NCBI RefSeq assembly: GCF_001423185.1
Contig: NZ_LMOB01000001.1
Location: 2,676,016-2,740,015, forward strand
DNA: 64,000 bases
From: Plantibacter sp. Leaf314
GTDB lineage: Bacteria; Actinomycetota; Actinomycetes; Actinomycetales; Microbacteriaceae
Direction: 5' to 3'
The position numbers and the translations under genes are program-made. The notes beneath the pieces are model-generated. The model had not been told where the DNA came from. It worked only from the letters and a program-made list of their open reading frames with translations, and did no database searches. Below, piece by piece: positions 41,872 through 50,034 of this stretch; position 1 is the stretch's first letter, and each line of letters begins with the position of its first letter.

Positions 41872-42792
41872 TCAGACCGCGTCGCTCCGCTCGCCGCGCT
41901 CGTAGACCGAGGCCGCGGGTCCGACGATGTTCGTGTCCGGGGTCCCCACCACCTCGTGGTCCTTGTTCGCATAGTCGAAGCGGTGCAGCACGTGCCGCAT
42001 CGCCTCCACTCGGGCGCGCTTCTTGTCGTTGCTCTTCACGATGGTCCACGGGGCGTCGGGGGTGTCGGTCGCTTCGAGCATCGCCTCCTTCGCCCGGGTG
42101 TAGTCACCCCACTTGTCGAGCGAGGCGAGGTCCATCGGCGACAGCTTCCACTGCCGGACCGGGTCCACCTGGCGGATCGCGAAGCGGGTGCGCTGCTCGT
42201 CCGCGGAGACGGAGAACCAGAACTTCACGAGGTCGACCCCGTCGCCGACGAGCATCTGCTCGAACAGCGGGGCCTGGCGCATGAACTCGTCGTACTGCGC
42301 GGGTGTGCAGAACCCCATGACCCGTTCGACGCCGGCGCGGTTGTACCAGGAGCGGTCGAACAGCACGATCTCGCCGGCGGCCGGCAGGTGCTGCACGTAC
42401 CGCTGGAAGTACCACTGGGTGGACTCACGGGCCGTCGGCTTCTCGAGCGCGACGACACGGGCACCGCGCGGGTTGAGGTGCTCGGTGAACCGCTTGATCG
42501 TCCCGCCCTTACCGGCGGCGTCACGCCCCTCGAACACGACGACGAGGCGCCGGTCGTTCGCCTTGATCCAGTTCTGCAGCTTCAACAGCTCGATCTGGAG
42601 CAGCCGCTTGTCGCTCTCGTACTGCTCGCGCGACATGCGCTCCGCGTACGGGTAGCCCTCGCGCCACGTGTCGATGTGGGAGCCGGCGGCGTCGAGCAGG
42701 ATCGGGTCGTCGTCGTCGACGTCGACCACCTGGTAGCCGTCCATCCGGTCGAGCGGGGGCGGCGGAGCGTAGTGCGAGACGAGTTGCTGCAT
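41872..42792 (-). CDS. ppk2: Polyphosphate kinase 2 (class I PPK2)
   Basis: This 306-residue single-domain PPK2 has a Walker A LVVVFEGRDAAGKGGTIKRF at about 82-102, Walker B EIVLFDRSWYNRAGVERVMGFC, and lid residues in SVSADEQRTRFAIRQVDPVRQWKLSPMD. It transfers phosphate between polyphosphate and nucleoside diphosphates, mostly generating ATP or GTP from polyP. Length and one domain match class I. TAGCGT on the minus strand ends 7 bases before the ATG (leaderless type). No exopolyphosphatase or ppk1 is nearby. Confidence 0.94.
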   Translation of the reverse strand: MQQLVSHYAPPPPLDRMDGYQVVDVDDDDPILLDAAGSHIDTWREGYPYAERMSREQYESDKRLLQIELLKLQNWIKANDRRLVVVFEGRDAAGKGGTIKRFTEHLNPRGARVVALEKPTARESTQWYFQRYVQHLPAAGEIVLFDRSWYNRAGVERVMGFCTPAQYDEFMRQAPLFEQMLVGDGVDLVKFWFSVSADEQRTRFAIRQVDPVRQWKLSPMDLASLDKWGDYTRAKEAMLEATDTPDAPWTIVKSNDKKRARVEAMRHVLHRFDYANKDHEVVGTPDTNIVGPAASVYERGERSDAV

Positions 42793-42799
42793 GGTCGGG

Positions 42800-42805
42800 A
42801 CGCTA
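42800..42805 (-). promoter_or_regulatory. -10 element of a leaderless-type promoter for ppk2
   Basis: TAGCGT on the minus strand ends 7 bases before the ATG at 42792; no Shine-Dalgarno. Confidence 0.5.
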
Positions 42806-42856
42806 GTCCCCGTGCGTAACCGTGAGGTGGACGGCGGATGACGCGTCGGGGTCCCG

Positions 42857-43150
42857 TCAGCTCGCGGAGCGGGTGAGGAGGTCCTGGCGCTCCGGGTGGG
42901 CGTCGAACCACTCGCCGACGTACCAGCACATCGGGACGATCCGACGGTCGCTGTGCTGCTCGACGTCGTCGACCGCGTAGGCGACGAGTTCGCCCGCGTA
43001 CCCCTTGCCGCGGAACGGCGGCGTCGTGAAGGTGCGGGGGAACGAGATCGAGTCGCCGGAGATCCGGTAGTCGACGACGCTCACCAGCTGGCCGTCGACG
43101 TGCATGGTGTATCGCTGGGCGTCGGTCTCGTTGGCAAACTCGGTGGTCAT
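42857..43150 (-). CDS. Small GNAT-family N-acetyltransferase (YjdJ-like)
   Basis: This 97-residue protein is a minimal GNAT: FPRTFTTPPFRGKGYAGELVAYAVDDV contains the acetyl-CoA loop (R-G-K-G-Y-A), and the C-terminal PMCWYVGEWFDAHPERQDLL matches the Cys-Tyr-Val, HPE pattern of the short Gcn5-related group that includes YjdJ and human GNAT-like NATD1. The natural substrate is unknown. The start at 43150 is favoured because the family has no N-terminal extension. It is divergent from the DNA methyltransferase gene with 69 bp between them. Confidence 0.9.
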   Translation of the reverse strand: MTTEFANETDAQRYTMHVDGQLVSVVDYRISGDSISFPRTFTTPPFRGKGYAGELVAYAVDDVEQHSDRRIVPMCWYVGEWFDAHPERQDLLTRSAS

Positions 43151-43207
43151 ACCGGGTGCAACGCGCGGGCCGGGTCGTTCCTTCCCGCCGGGGCGGGGCC
43201 GGACTGC

Positions 43208-43213
43208 CAGAAT
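43208..43213 (+). promoter_or_regulatory. -10 element of a leaderless-type promoter for the DNA methyltransferase
   Basis: CAGAAT ends 6 bases before the ATG at 43220; no ribosome-binding site. Confidence 0.45.
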
Positions 43214-43219
43214 GGGCAC

Positions 43220-44089
43220 ATGTCCCTCGCCGCAGCAGCTCCCGACGGGCCGCCGCTGTGGACGCACGACGGCCCGGACCTCGTGCTCGAAGGCGACAAC
43301 CTCGACGTCGTGGCGCAGCTGCCCGACGAGGCGTTCACGCTCATCTACCTCGACCCGCCGTTCAACACGGGCCGGGTGCAGCGCCGCCACTCCTCGACCT
43401 CGGTGCGCACGGCCGAGACGGGCGTGAACCGGTTCGCGGGGTTCAAGGGGCAGGCGTACGAGCGCATCCGCGGCGACCTCCGACGGTTCGACGACGCCTT
43501 CGACGACTATTGGGGCTTCCTCGAACCACGACTCGTCGAGGCCTGGCGGGTCCTCGCCGCCGACGGCACGCTCTACCTCCACCTCGACTACCGCGAGGCC
43601 CACTACGCCAAGGTGCTGCTCGACGCCCTCTTCGGCCGCGAGTGCTTCCTCAACGAGATCATCTGGGCGTACGACTACGGCGCGAAGGCGCAGAGCCGCT
43701 GGCCGACGAAGCACGACACGATCCTCGTCTACGTGAAGGACCCGAAGGGGTACCACTTCGACAACGCGACCGTGGACCGCGAGCCCTACATGGCGCCCGG
43801 TCTCGTCACCGCGGAGAAGGCCGCACGCGGCAAGCTGCCGACGGACGTCTGGTGGCACACGATCGTGTCGCCGACCGGCCGCGAGAAGACCGGCTACCCG
43901 ACGCAGAAGCCGGAGGGGATCCTCCGCCGGATCGTGCAGGCCTCCTCCCGCGAGGGCGACTGGGTGCTCGACTTCTTCGCCGGCAGCGGCACGACGGGCG
44001 CGGTGGCGAAGGCGCTCGGACGTCGGTACGTGCTCGTCGACGAGAACCCGCAGGCGCTCGAGATCATCCGGGCCCGGCTGGCCCGGTAG
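43220..44089 (+). CDS. Solitary site-specific DNA methyltransferase (N6-adenine/N4-cytosine type)
   Basis: This 289-residue protein has the beta-class order of amino-methyltransferase motifs. Motif IV DPPFNTG comes first (about residues 50-56, after LIYLDPPF), followed by the target-recognition region (about 75-225), and near the C terminus the SAM-binding motif I DFFAGSGTTGAVAKALGRRYVLVDEN. TGYPTQKPEGILRRIV precedes motif I, as in type II and III methylases. No restriction endonuclease or specificity subunit is adjacent, so it is an orphan enzyme probably used for epigenetic marking. Codon composition does not differ noticeably from its neighbours. Confidence 0.9.
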   Translation: MSLAAAAPDGPPLWTHDGPDLVLEGDNLDVVAQLPDEAFTLIYLDPPFNTGRVQRRHSSTSVRTAETGVNRFAGFKGQAYERIRGDLRRFDDAFDDYWGFLEPRLVEAWRVLAADGTLYLHLDYREAHYAKVLLDALFGRECFLNEIIWAYDYGAKAQSRWPTKHDTILVYVKDPKGYHFDNATVDREPYMAPGLVTAEKAARGKLPTDVWWHTIVSPTGREKTGYPTQKPEGILRRIVQASSREGDWVLDFFAGSGTTGAVAKALGRRYVLVDENPQALEIIRARLAR

Positions 44090-44091
44090 GG

Positions 44092-45105
44092 CTACACCGA
44101 GGCGCGCGACACGAGCCGGGTCGGCATGACGGTGACGCGCTCGACCGGCTCACCCGCGAGGCGTCGCACCAGTACCCGGGCCATCTCGGTGCCCAGATCG
44201 ACGGGCGACTGCGCGATGGTCGTGAGCGGCGGCGCTGCCGTCTCGCCGTAGCGGTCGTCGTCGTAGCCGACCACGGCGATGTCACCGGGGATCGTCAGTC
44301 CGGCCTCGCGGATGACGGAGTAAGCGCCGGCGGCCATCTGGTCGTTCGCCGCGAAGAGCCCGTCGATCGGCACCCCGCGCGCGAGCAGGCGACGCATGGC
44401 GGCGGCGCCGTCGGCGGGGGAGAAGTCGCCCACCTCGATGAGGTCGGCGGACAGGCCGGCCTCGGTCAGTTCAGCGCGCCATCCGGCGAGGCGGTCCACC
44501 CCGCCTGGCATGTCCTGCCGACCGGCGATCGTCGCGATGTGCGTGCGACCCGCGTCGATCAGGCAGCGCGCCGCACTCCGCGCACCCGCCACGTTGTCGA
44601 CGTCGACGTAGGTGCTGTCGACGACGTCGGCGCCCATGGGGCGACCGCCGAACACGATCGGCAGCTCCCGGCCGAGTCGCGTGTACGAGTGGTCGCCGCT
44701 GTGATGGGAGACGACGAGCGCCCCGTCGACGTTGCCGCCGAGCAGGTAGCGACGGGTCTTCTCGGAGTTCGCCTCGGAGGCGATGAGGAGGTTCAGCGTG
44801 TAGTCGGTCTCGGCGAGCTCGAGGGCGACCCCCTGCACGACGGAGGCGAAGAACGGGTCCGAGAACACGCGGGCGGTCGACTCCGGGACGACGAGCGCGA
44901 TGACCTGCGTCCGGCGCGAGGCCAGCGATCGGGCGGCGCGGTTCGGCACGTAGTCGAGCGCCGCGATGGCCTCGTTCACGACGGCGACGACCTCCGGCGT
45001 GACCTTCGAGGAACCGTTGACCACCCGGGAGACCGTGGCGCGCGAGACACCCGCGCGGGCGGCGACCATCTCGAGCGTGGGGGCTCCTTGACCGGACAGC
45101 ATCAT
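44092..45105 (-). CDS. LacI-family transcriptional regulator of the beta-glucosidase locus
   Basis: This 337-residue protein has HTH PTLEMVAARAGVSRATVSRVVNGSSKVTPEVVAVVNEAIAALDYVPNRAARSLASRRTQVIAL followed by the periplasmic-binding-like core. It lies downstream of the GH1 beta-glucosidase gene on the same strand; TGAGAGCGCTCTCA before that gene is of the CebR/BglR operator type, so this protein is its probable repressor, relieved by a beta-glucoside. TACACT (45141-45146, minus strand) is a likely own -10 and GGAAGGGG precedes the tandem ATGATG start. Confidence 0.92.
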   Translation of the reverse strand: MMLSGQGAPTLEMVAARAGVSRATVSRVVNGSSKVTPEVVAVVNEAIAALDYVPNRAARSLASRRTQVIALVVPESTARVFSDPFFASVVQGVALELAETDYTLNLLIASEANSEKTRRYLLGGNVDGALVVSHHSGDHSYTRLGRELPIVFGGRPMGADVVDSTYVDVDNVAGARSAARCLIDAGRTHIATIAGRQDMPGGVDRLAGWRAELTEAGLSADLIEVGDFSPADGAAAMRRLLARGVPIDGLFAANDQMAAGAYSVIREAGLTIPGDIAVVGYDDDRYGETAAPPLTTIAQSPVDLGTEMARVLVRRLAGEPVERVTVMPTRLVSRASV

Positions 45106-45185
45106 CGTCCCCTTCCGAGCGGGTGTGCGTGGCCGAGTGCAGTGTATCGCCGCCCGTCTGGACGGCAGCGGCCGGTGACCGTTCT

Positions 45186-45241
45186 CAGGAGGTGACCGGC
45201 GTGTCGCGACCTCGCGGGCGCGACACGCCGGGTCGCTCCTG
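45186..45241. repeat. GC-rich hairpin, related to the 17.5-kb repeat
   Basis: CCGGCGTGTCGCG (45196-45208) pairs perfectly with 45219-45231 around a 10-base loop, and outer CAGGAG (45186-45191) pairs with CTCCTG (45236-45241). It begins 3 bases beyond the beta-glucosidase stop and probably ends or slows that transcript. The shared outer ends and GGCGTGTCGCG core link it to the element at 17490-17576. Confidence 0.75.
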
Positions 45242-45243
45242 CG

Positions 45244-46692
45244 TCAGGACGGTTCGGCGACGGCGGGTGCCGTGCGCGAGGCGGCGATGCGACGCGCGTA
45301 GGCGAGTCCGCTGTCCTTGATCGTGCGCACCTGGGTGTCGTAGTCGACCCGCACGATCCCGAAGCGCTTGTCGTAGCCGTACGCCCACTCGAAGTTGTCG
45401 AGCAGCGACCAGACGAAGTACCCCCGCACGTCGGCGCCGTCGGCGATCGCCAGCTCCACCTGGTCGATGTGGTCCTGGATGAAGGCGTCGCGGTCGACGT
45501 CGTGGATGCGACCGTCCTCGGCGACGACGTCGTCGTACGCCGCACCGTTCTCGGTCACGTACAGCGGCGGCAGCGTCGGGTACTCGCGGCCGAGCCGGAC
45601 GAGGAGGGTGCGGAGCCCGGCGGGGTGCACCTCCCAGTCCATCGCGGTGCGCGGCAGGCCGCGGCTCGGGAAGGAGATCCCGGTGGAGGCGAGCCAGGGG
45701 GAGCCGACCTCGCGTTCGGTCGCGCCCGAGTGGCCGCCGTCGGCACCGGAGTCGTCGGGGTGACCCGAGACGAGGTCGTCGTGGTAGTGGTTCACGCCGA
45801 GGAAGTCGATGGGCGCGGAGATGGCCTCGAGGTCGCCGTCGTGGACGAGTTCCTCGAGGCCGAGGCCGGCGAGGTCCTCGGTGACGTCGGCCGGGTAGGC
45901 GCCGAGGGCGATCGGTTCGAGGAAGATGCGGTTCATGATGCCGTCGACGCGGCGCGCGGCGTCGACGTCTGCCGGGTCCGTCGGGTCGGCCGGGATCGCG
46001 TTCGTGAGGTTGAGGGTGATGCCGATCTGCTCGGCGCCCAGCTCGCGGAGGCGGGTGGTCGCCAGCCCGTGCGCGAGGTGCTGGTGGTGGATGGCGGCGA
46101 GGGCGGCTGCCTCGTCGCGACGGCCGGGGGCGTGCACGCCGACCGCGTAGCCGAGGAGGGCCGAGCAGAACGGCTCGTTGAACGTCGTCCAGTGCTGGAC
46201 GCGGTCGCCGAGGACGTCGTAGGTGGCCTCGGCGTAGTCGACGAAGCGGAGGGCCGTGTCCCGATTGGTCCATCCGCCCTGCTCCTCGAGGGCCTGCGGG
46301 AGGTCCCAGTGGTAGAGCGTCAGCCAGGGGAGGATCCCCGCCTCGAGCAACTCGTCGACGAGACGGCTGTAGAAGTCGAGGCCGGCGGGGTTGACCTCGC
46401 GGTCGCCCGGCTTGATGCGCGCCCAGCTCGTCGAGAACCGGTAGGCGTCGAGGCCCAGCTCGCTCATGATCGCGACGTCGGCAGCGCTGCGGTGGTAGTG
46501 GTCGACGGCGACCTCGAGGTCGTCGCCGTTCGCGATCGCTCCCGGCACGCGCGCGAAGGCGTCCCAGATGGAGTCCTCCTTGCCGTCCTCATGGGCGGCA
46601 CCCTCGACCTGGGCGGCGGCGGTGGCCGAACCCCAGAGGAACGGCGGCAGGATCAGGGCCGGGCGGCTGGTGGGCTGGGGGGCGTGCGTCAT
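45244..46692 (-). CDS. Beta-glucosidase, glycoside hydrolase family 1
   Basis: This 482-residue enzyme has N-terminal FLWGSATAAAQVEGAAHEDGKEDSIWD (GH1 signature), Glu173 in TFNEPF as acid/base and Glu381 in YVTENGAAYDD as nucleophile, and C-terminal GYFVWSLLDNFEWAYGYDKRFGIVRVDY. It hydrolyses cellobiose or aryl beta-glucosides in the cytoplasm with retention. An insertion around residues 300-325 is Asp/Gly/Ser-rich. GAGGAGCTCCG precedes the ATG. The promoter contains a 14-bp palindromic operator. No transporter gene for beta-glucosides is next to it. Confidence 0.94.
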   Translation of the reverse strand: MTHAPQPTSRPALILPPFLWGSATAAAQVEGAAHEDGKEDSIWDAFARVPGAIANGDDLEVAVDHYHRSAADVAIMSELGLDAYRFSTSWARIKPGDREVNPAGLDFYSRLVDELLEAGILPWLTLYHWDLPQALEEQGGWTNRDTALRFVDYAEATYDVLGDRVQHWTTFNEPFCSALLGYAVGVHAPGRRDEAAALAAIHHQHLAHGLATTRLRELGAEQIGITLNLTNAIPADPTDPADVDAARRVDGIMNRIFLEPIALGAYPADVTEDLAGLGLEELVHDGDLEAISAPIDFLGVNHYHDDLVSGHPDDSGADGGHSGATEREVGSPWLASTGISFPSRGLPRTAMDWEVHPAGLRTLLVRLGREYPTLPPLYVTENGAAYDDVVAEDGRIHDVDRDAFIQDHIDQVELAIADGADVRGYFVWSLLDNFEWAYGYDKRFGIVRVDYDTQVRTIKDSGLAYARRIAASRTAPAVAEPS

Positions 46693-46721
46693 CGGAGCTC
46701 CTCGTGGCTGGGTGCTAGGCC

Positions 46722-46749
46722 ATGCTATCGCCTGCTGAGAGCGCTCTCA
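46722..46749 (-). promoter_or_regulatory. Promoter and palindromic operator of the beta-glucosidase gene
   Basis: TGAGAGCGCTCTCA (46736-46749) is a perfect 14-bp palindrome with the central CG of LacI-family operators. On the minus strand it covers the -35 position and spacer of a promoter with -10 TAGCAT (46722-46727). The leader to the ATG at 46692 is about 22 bases. Confidence 0.8.
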
Positions 46750-46770
46750 TGCACGGGTGGGGTATGGGGC

Positions 46771-46936
46771 CGGCGCGGTGCGCTGACGTGAGCGCGGTGC
46801 ACACACGTGAGCGCGCCCCTCCGGAGGGGCGCGCTCACGTGCTGGGGCCGCGGTCGGGCCGAATCGACGGCGCTCACGTCAGCGCGGTGCGCCGGCGCCG
46901 AACACCCCACGGTCACGTCAGCGCGGTGCGCTGGCG
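46771..46936. repeat. Palindromic repeat array A (38-bp perfect palindrome with nested arms)
   Basis: At the centre is a perfect 38-bp palindrome (46804-46841) built on GAGCGCGCCCCTCCGGAG. It is flanked by a 16-bp inverted pair, GCGCTGACGTGAGCGC (46780-46795) with 46870-46885. A 24-bp segment is directly repeated with one mismatch (46874-46897 and 46913-46936). The array fills the gap between the DHA2 transporter stop and the beta-glucosidase promoter, with no plausible gene inside. Its core and its CAGCGCGGTGCGC module recur in array B at 61.7-62.0 kb. Confidence 0.85.
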
Positions 46937-46952
46937 AACCGAGGAACGACGG

Positions 46953-48749
46953 TCAGCGCCTGGTACTCGGGTCGACGACGCGGTTGCTCGCGGTGTCGGG
47001 CGACAACTGCGACCCGGCCAGCTCGGCGGCCCGCTGCGCGGAGAGCGACAGCTCGTCCTCCGCATCCACGGCGGCCTGCGCGTCGGTCCGCTCCTGCAGG
47101 GCCGACTTCGCCCGCAGCGGCGGCGCCTTCAGGAACCAGCTCAGGACGAACGCGACGGCGACCACCGCGAAGCTCACCCAGAAGACCGTGACGGTCGCAT
47201 CGGCGAAGCCGGTGAGGAACGGCGCGGCCAGGTCGTGGTTCGCCCCGAGGAGGAACGAGGTGTCGCCATCGAGCGCGGTACCCGCCGAGCCGCTGTTCTC
47301 CTGCGCCCGCTGCAGCACCTTGAGGATGCCCTCGTTCGCGGGATCGGACAGCACGGCCGGATCCTGCGCCGCGGCCCGGACGCGCTCGCTGAGCGTCGGG
47401 TCGGCGAAGGCCGCCGCGATCGTCGTCGGGATGCGCGTGTAGAGCACCGAGAAGATGACCGCCGTGCCCAACGTTCCACCGATCTGACGGAAGAACGTCG
47501 ACGAGCTCGTCGCCACACCGATGTCGCGCGCCTCGACGGCGTTCTGGCTCGCGATCGTCAGCGTCTGCATGAGCTGACCGAGGCCGAGGCCCACGAGCAG
47601 CATGCCGCCCATCATCCACCAGACCGGCTTGTCGGCCGTCGCGAAGCTGAAGTAGAAGAAGCCGCTCAGCAGCAGGAAGGTGCCGACGATCGGGAACGCC
47701 TTGTACTTGCCCGTCCGCGCGATGATCTGGCCGCTCGCGATGGAGGAGATCATGAGGCCGAGGATCATCGGCAGCATGAGCAGACCCGACTCGGTCGGCG
47801 TCGCGCCCTCCACCAGCTGGAGGAACAGCGGCACCGTCATCATCGCGCCGAACATGCCGAAGCCAACGAGGACACCGAGGATCGTGGCGACCCGGAAGGT
47901 CGAGTTCTTGAAGAGCTTCAGCGGGATGAGCGCGTCGTCGCCCATCGCCCGCTCGACGAGGATGAACCCGACGATGCCGGCGACGCCGATCGCGTAGCAG
48001 GCGATGGAGCCGGCCGAAGCCCAGCCCCAGATGCGGCCCTGTTCGGCGACGAGGAGGAGCGGGACGACGGCCAGCACGACCGTGGCGGCACCCCACCAGT
48101 CGATGCGGACGCTGTGACGCGTGTGCGGGATGTGCAGGAAGCGCAGCACGATCGCGAGCGCGATGACGCCGATCGGCAGGTTGATGAGGAACACCCAGCG
48201 CCAACCGGTGATGAACAGCAACTCGGGTGCACCGGCGAACAGGCCGCCGATCAGCGGGCCGATGACGCTCGAGACGCCGAAGACGGCGAGGAAGTACCCC
48301 TGGTACTTCGCGCGCTCACGAGGAGCGAGCATGTCGCCCATGATCGTCAGCGGCAGGGCCATGAGCCCACCGGCACCGAGCCCCTGGATGGCGCGGAAGA
48401 TCGCGAGCTCGTACATCGAGCCGGACATGCCGGCGAGCAGCGAGCCGATCAGGAAGATCGAGATCGCGATGATGAACAGCGGTCGACGACCGAAGATGTC
48501 GGACAGCTTGCCGTAGATCGGCGTGGAGACCGTCGACGTGATCAGGTACGCCGTCGTGACCCAGGCCTGCAGGGCCATGCCGTCGAGGTCGTCCGCGATG
48601 GTGCGCATCGAGGTGCCGACGATGGTCTGGTCGAGGGCGGAGAGGAACATGCCGGCCATGAGGCCGAAGATGATGAAGAGGATCTGCCGGTGACTGAGGA
48701 CGGGCGTGGATCCCGGTCGCTCGGTCGAGGCGGGGGAGCTGGATGACAT
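46953..48749 (-). CDS. DHA2-family MFS drug exporter (EmrB/QacA type)
   Basis: This 598-residue protein has 14 predicted helices. Diagnostic motifs are LDQTIVGTSMRTIADDL in helix 1, the loop GKLSDIFGRRPLFI (motif A) and GLGAGGLMALPLTIMGDMLAPRERAKYQG (motif C region), all of the DHA2 group. The C-terminal 70 residues are a cytoplasmic helix-rich tail. It probably expels hydrophobic toxicants by proton antiport. The start at 48749 is immediately upstream of helix 1 with a 20-residue tail. The 109-bp upstream gap contains GTGTGCAAACTTACAC (48813-48828), a weak dyad that could bind a TetR- or MarR-type repressor, but no regulator gene is adjacent. Confidence 0.93.
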   Translation of the reverse strand: MSSSSPASTERPGSTPVLSHRQILFIIFGLMAGMFLSALDQTIVGTSMRTIADDLDGMALQAWVTTAYLITSTVSTPIYGKLSDIFGRRPLFIIAISIFLIGSLLAGMSGSMYELAIFRAIQGLGAGGLMALPLTIMGDMLAPRERAKYQGYFLAVFGVSSVIGPLIGGLFAGAPELLFITGWRWVFLINLPIGVIALAIVLRFLHIPHTRHSVRIDWWGAATVVLAVVPLLLVAEQGRIWGWASAGSIACYAIGVAGIVGFILVERAMGDDALIPLKLFKNSTFRVATILGVLVGFGMFGAMMTVPLFLQLVEGATPTESGLLMLPMILGLMISSIASGQIIARTGKYKAFPIVGTFLLLSGFFYFSFATADKPVWWMMGGMLLVGLGLGQLMQTLTIASQNAVEARDIGVATSSSTFFRQIGGTLGTAVIFSVLYTRIPTTIAAAFADPTLSERVRAAAQDPAVLSDPANEGILKVLQRAQENSGSAGTALDGDTSFLLGANHDLAAPFLTGFADATVTVFWVSFAVVAVAFVLSWFLKAPPLRAKSALQERTDAQAAVDAEDELSLSAQRAAELAGSQLSPDTASNRVVDPSTRR

Positions 48750-48858
48750 GCGGTCTCGTTCGACTCTGGGCGCGCCGGTTCACAGGCGCACCGACGTTGG
48801 GGATTTTGCGTAGTGTGCAAACTTACACCCGGCGCAAGTTCCGCGGCAACCGACCCGG

Positions 48859-49953
48859 TCAGGGTGTCGCGCTCGCTGCGGCGTCGAGCTCCGCGTCGAG
48901 CGCCGAGAGGTAGTCGAGGGTGGCGGTGAGCGCCACGTGCGCGTCGTCCAGGTCGAGGTGGAACTGGTACTCGTGCGGCAGCGCGGGCTCGTGGTCGGCG
49001 GCCCAGAACAGCTTCGTGACGGGGACCTCGGCGGCTTCGAGGGCCTGACTCATCGGTACGGACTGCAACCAGGTGAGGGCGTCGCCGTTGCCGCCGGTGA
49101 TGAAGGTGGGCGGGAAGTCCGCGGTGACGAAGTCGATGGTGGACATGAGCGCACCGGTCGACGTCTCCGACCAGTCCTTCGTGCCCGCATAGGCCCAGAG
49201 CGCGGTCTGCAGTCCCCAGGCGCCGATGCCGTCGAGCTCCGCCATCGCCGTCATGTCGTAGACGCCGCAGTTGAGGATCGCGCCGACGAGCTGATCCGCG
49301 CGGATGCCGGGGGTCATACCGCTGAGGGCGGCGTAGTCGGGGTTCGTCGTGAGCACGGCCAATTGGCTCGCGAGCTGTGATCCGGCCGAGTCGCCGGCCA
49401 GGACGATGCGGTCCGGGTTCCCGTTCCACTCCGACGCGTGCTCGGAGATGTACGCGAGCGCATCGTTCAACTGGTCGACGGCCGTCGGGTAGATCGCTTC
49501 CGGGGCGATCGTGTAGTTCACGGCGATCGTCGTGTAGCCCTCGGCGGCGAGGATCCGCAGGTACGGTTCGACGTTGCCCTTCTCGCCGGAGATCCAGGCC
49601 CCGCCGTGGATCCACACGATGGTGGTCAGCGGCTCCGTGCCGTCGGCGGGAGTGAAGACGTCGAGGGTCGTGTCGACCTGGGGGCGCCCGCCACTCGGCG
49701 CGGCATAGGCGACGTCGCGGTACTCGGAGAGCTTCGTGTCCGGGACGTACGGCTCCATCTCGGCGACCGTCGCGGCGCCTCCGCGCTCGAAGACCGAGCG
49801 GATGAGCAGGGCGGACGGCCACGGGGTGATCGCCGCGACGATCGCGACCACGAGGCCCAGGCCGACCACGACGGCGACCGCGGTCAGCAGCCGACGGAAG
49901 CGCGGACGCCTGCGGTGCGTGGGCGCGTGGTGTGCTGGCGTCGCTGCGGTCAT
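48859..49953 (-). CDS. Membrane-anchored alpha/beta hydrolase (esterase/lipase family)
   Basis: This 364-residue protein has a basic N terminus followed by one transmembrane helix (about 22-45), so the catalytic domain is outside the membrane. The hormone-sensitive-lipase-like HGG motif is in TTIVWIHGGAWISGEKGN and the nucleophile Ser189 in LAGDSAGSQLA. The Asp and His of the triad are probably in TGGNGDALTW and ADHEPALPHEY. It resembles the BD-FAE/carboxylesterase group. The start at 49953 is favoured by GAGGGG 6 bases upstream. It is divergent from the VanY-type gene with 81 bp between starts. Confidence 0.87.
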   Translation of the reverse strand: MTAATPAHHAPTHRRRPRFRRLLTAVAVVVGLGLVVAIVAAITPWPSALLIRSVFERGGAATVAEMEPYVPDTKLSEYRDVAYAAPSGGRPQVDTTLDVFTPADGTEPLTTIVWIHGGAWISGEKGNVEPYLRILAAEGYTTIAVNYTIAPEAIYPTAVDQLNDALAYISEHASEWNGNPDRIVLAGDSAGSQLASQLAVLTTNPDYAALSGMTPGIRADQLVGAILNCGVYDMTAMAELDGIGAWGLQTALWAYAGTKDWSETSTGALMSTIDFVTADFPPTFITGGNGDALTWLQSVPMSQALEAAEVPVTKLFWAADHEPALPHEYQFHLDLDDAHVALTATLDYLSALDAELDAAASATP

Positions 49954-50022
49954 CGTCGGGCCCCTCGTCCGGTGTGCGTGCCTGTCGACAGTGTGGCAGA
50001 GGCGGACTCGGCGTGTCACGGT

Positions 50023-50028
50023 TAGGCT
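50023..50028 (+). promoter_or_regulatory. -10 element of a leaderless-type promoter for the VanY-type gene
   Basis: TAGGCT ends 6 bases before the GTG at 50035; no ribosome-binding site. Confidence 0.5.
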
Positions 50029-50034
50029 CGACGG

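Noticed and set aside
43220..44089. Complete restriction-modification system
   Set aside because: Flanking genes are a GNAT protein and a LacI regulator; no endonuclease or specificity subunit is present.
48813..48828. GTGTGCAAACTTACAC as operator for the DHA2 exporter
   Set aside because: Only the outer four bases of each half pair fully and no regulator gene lies next to the exporter, so it is too weak to list as a feature.
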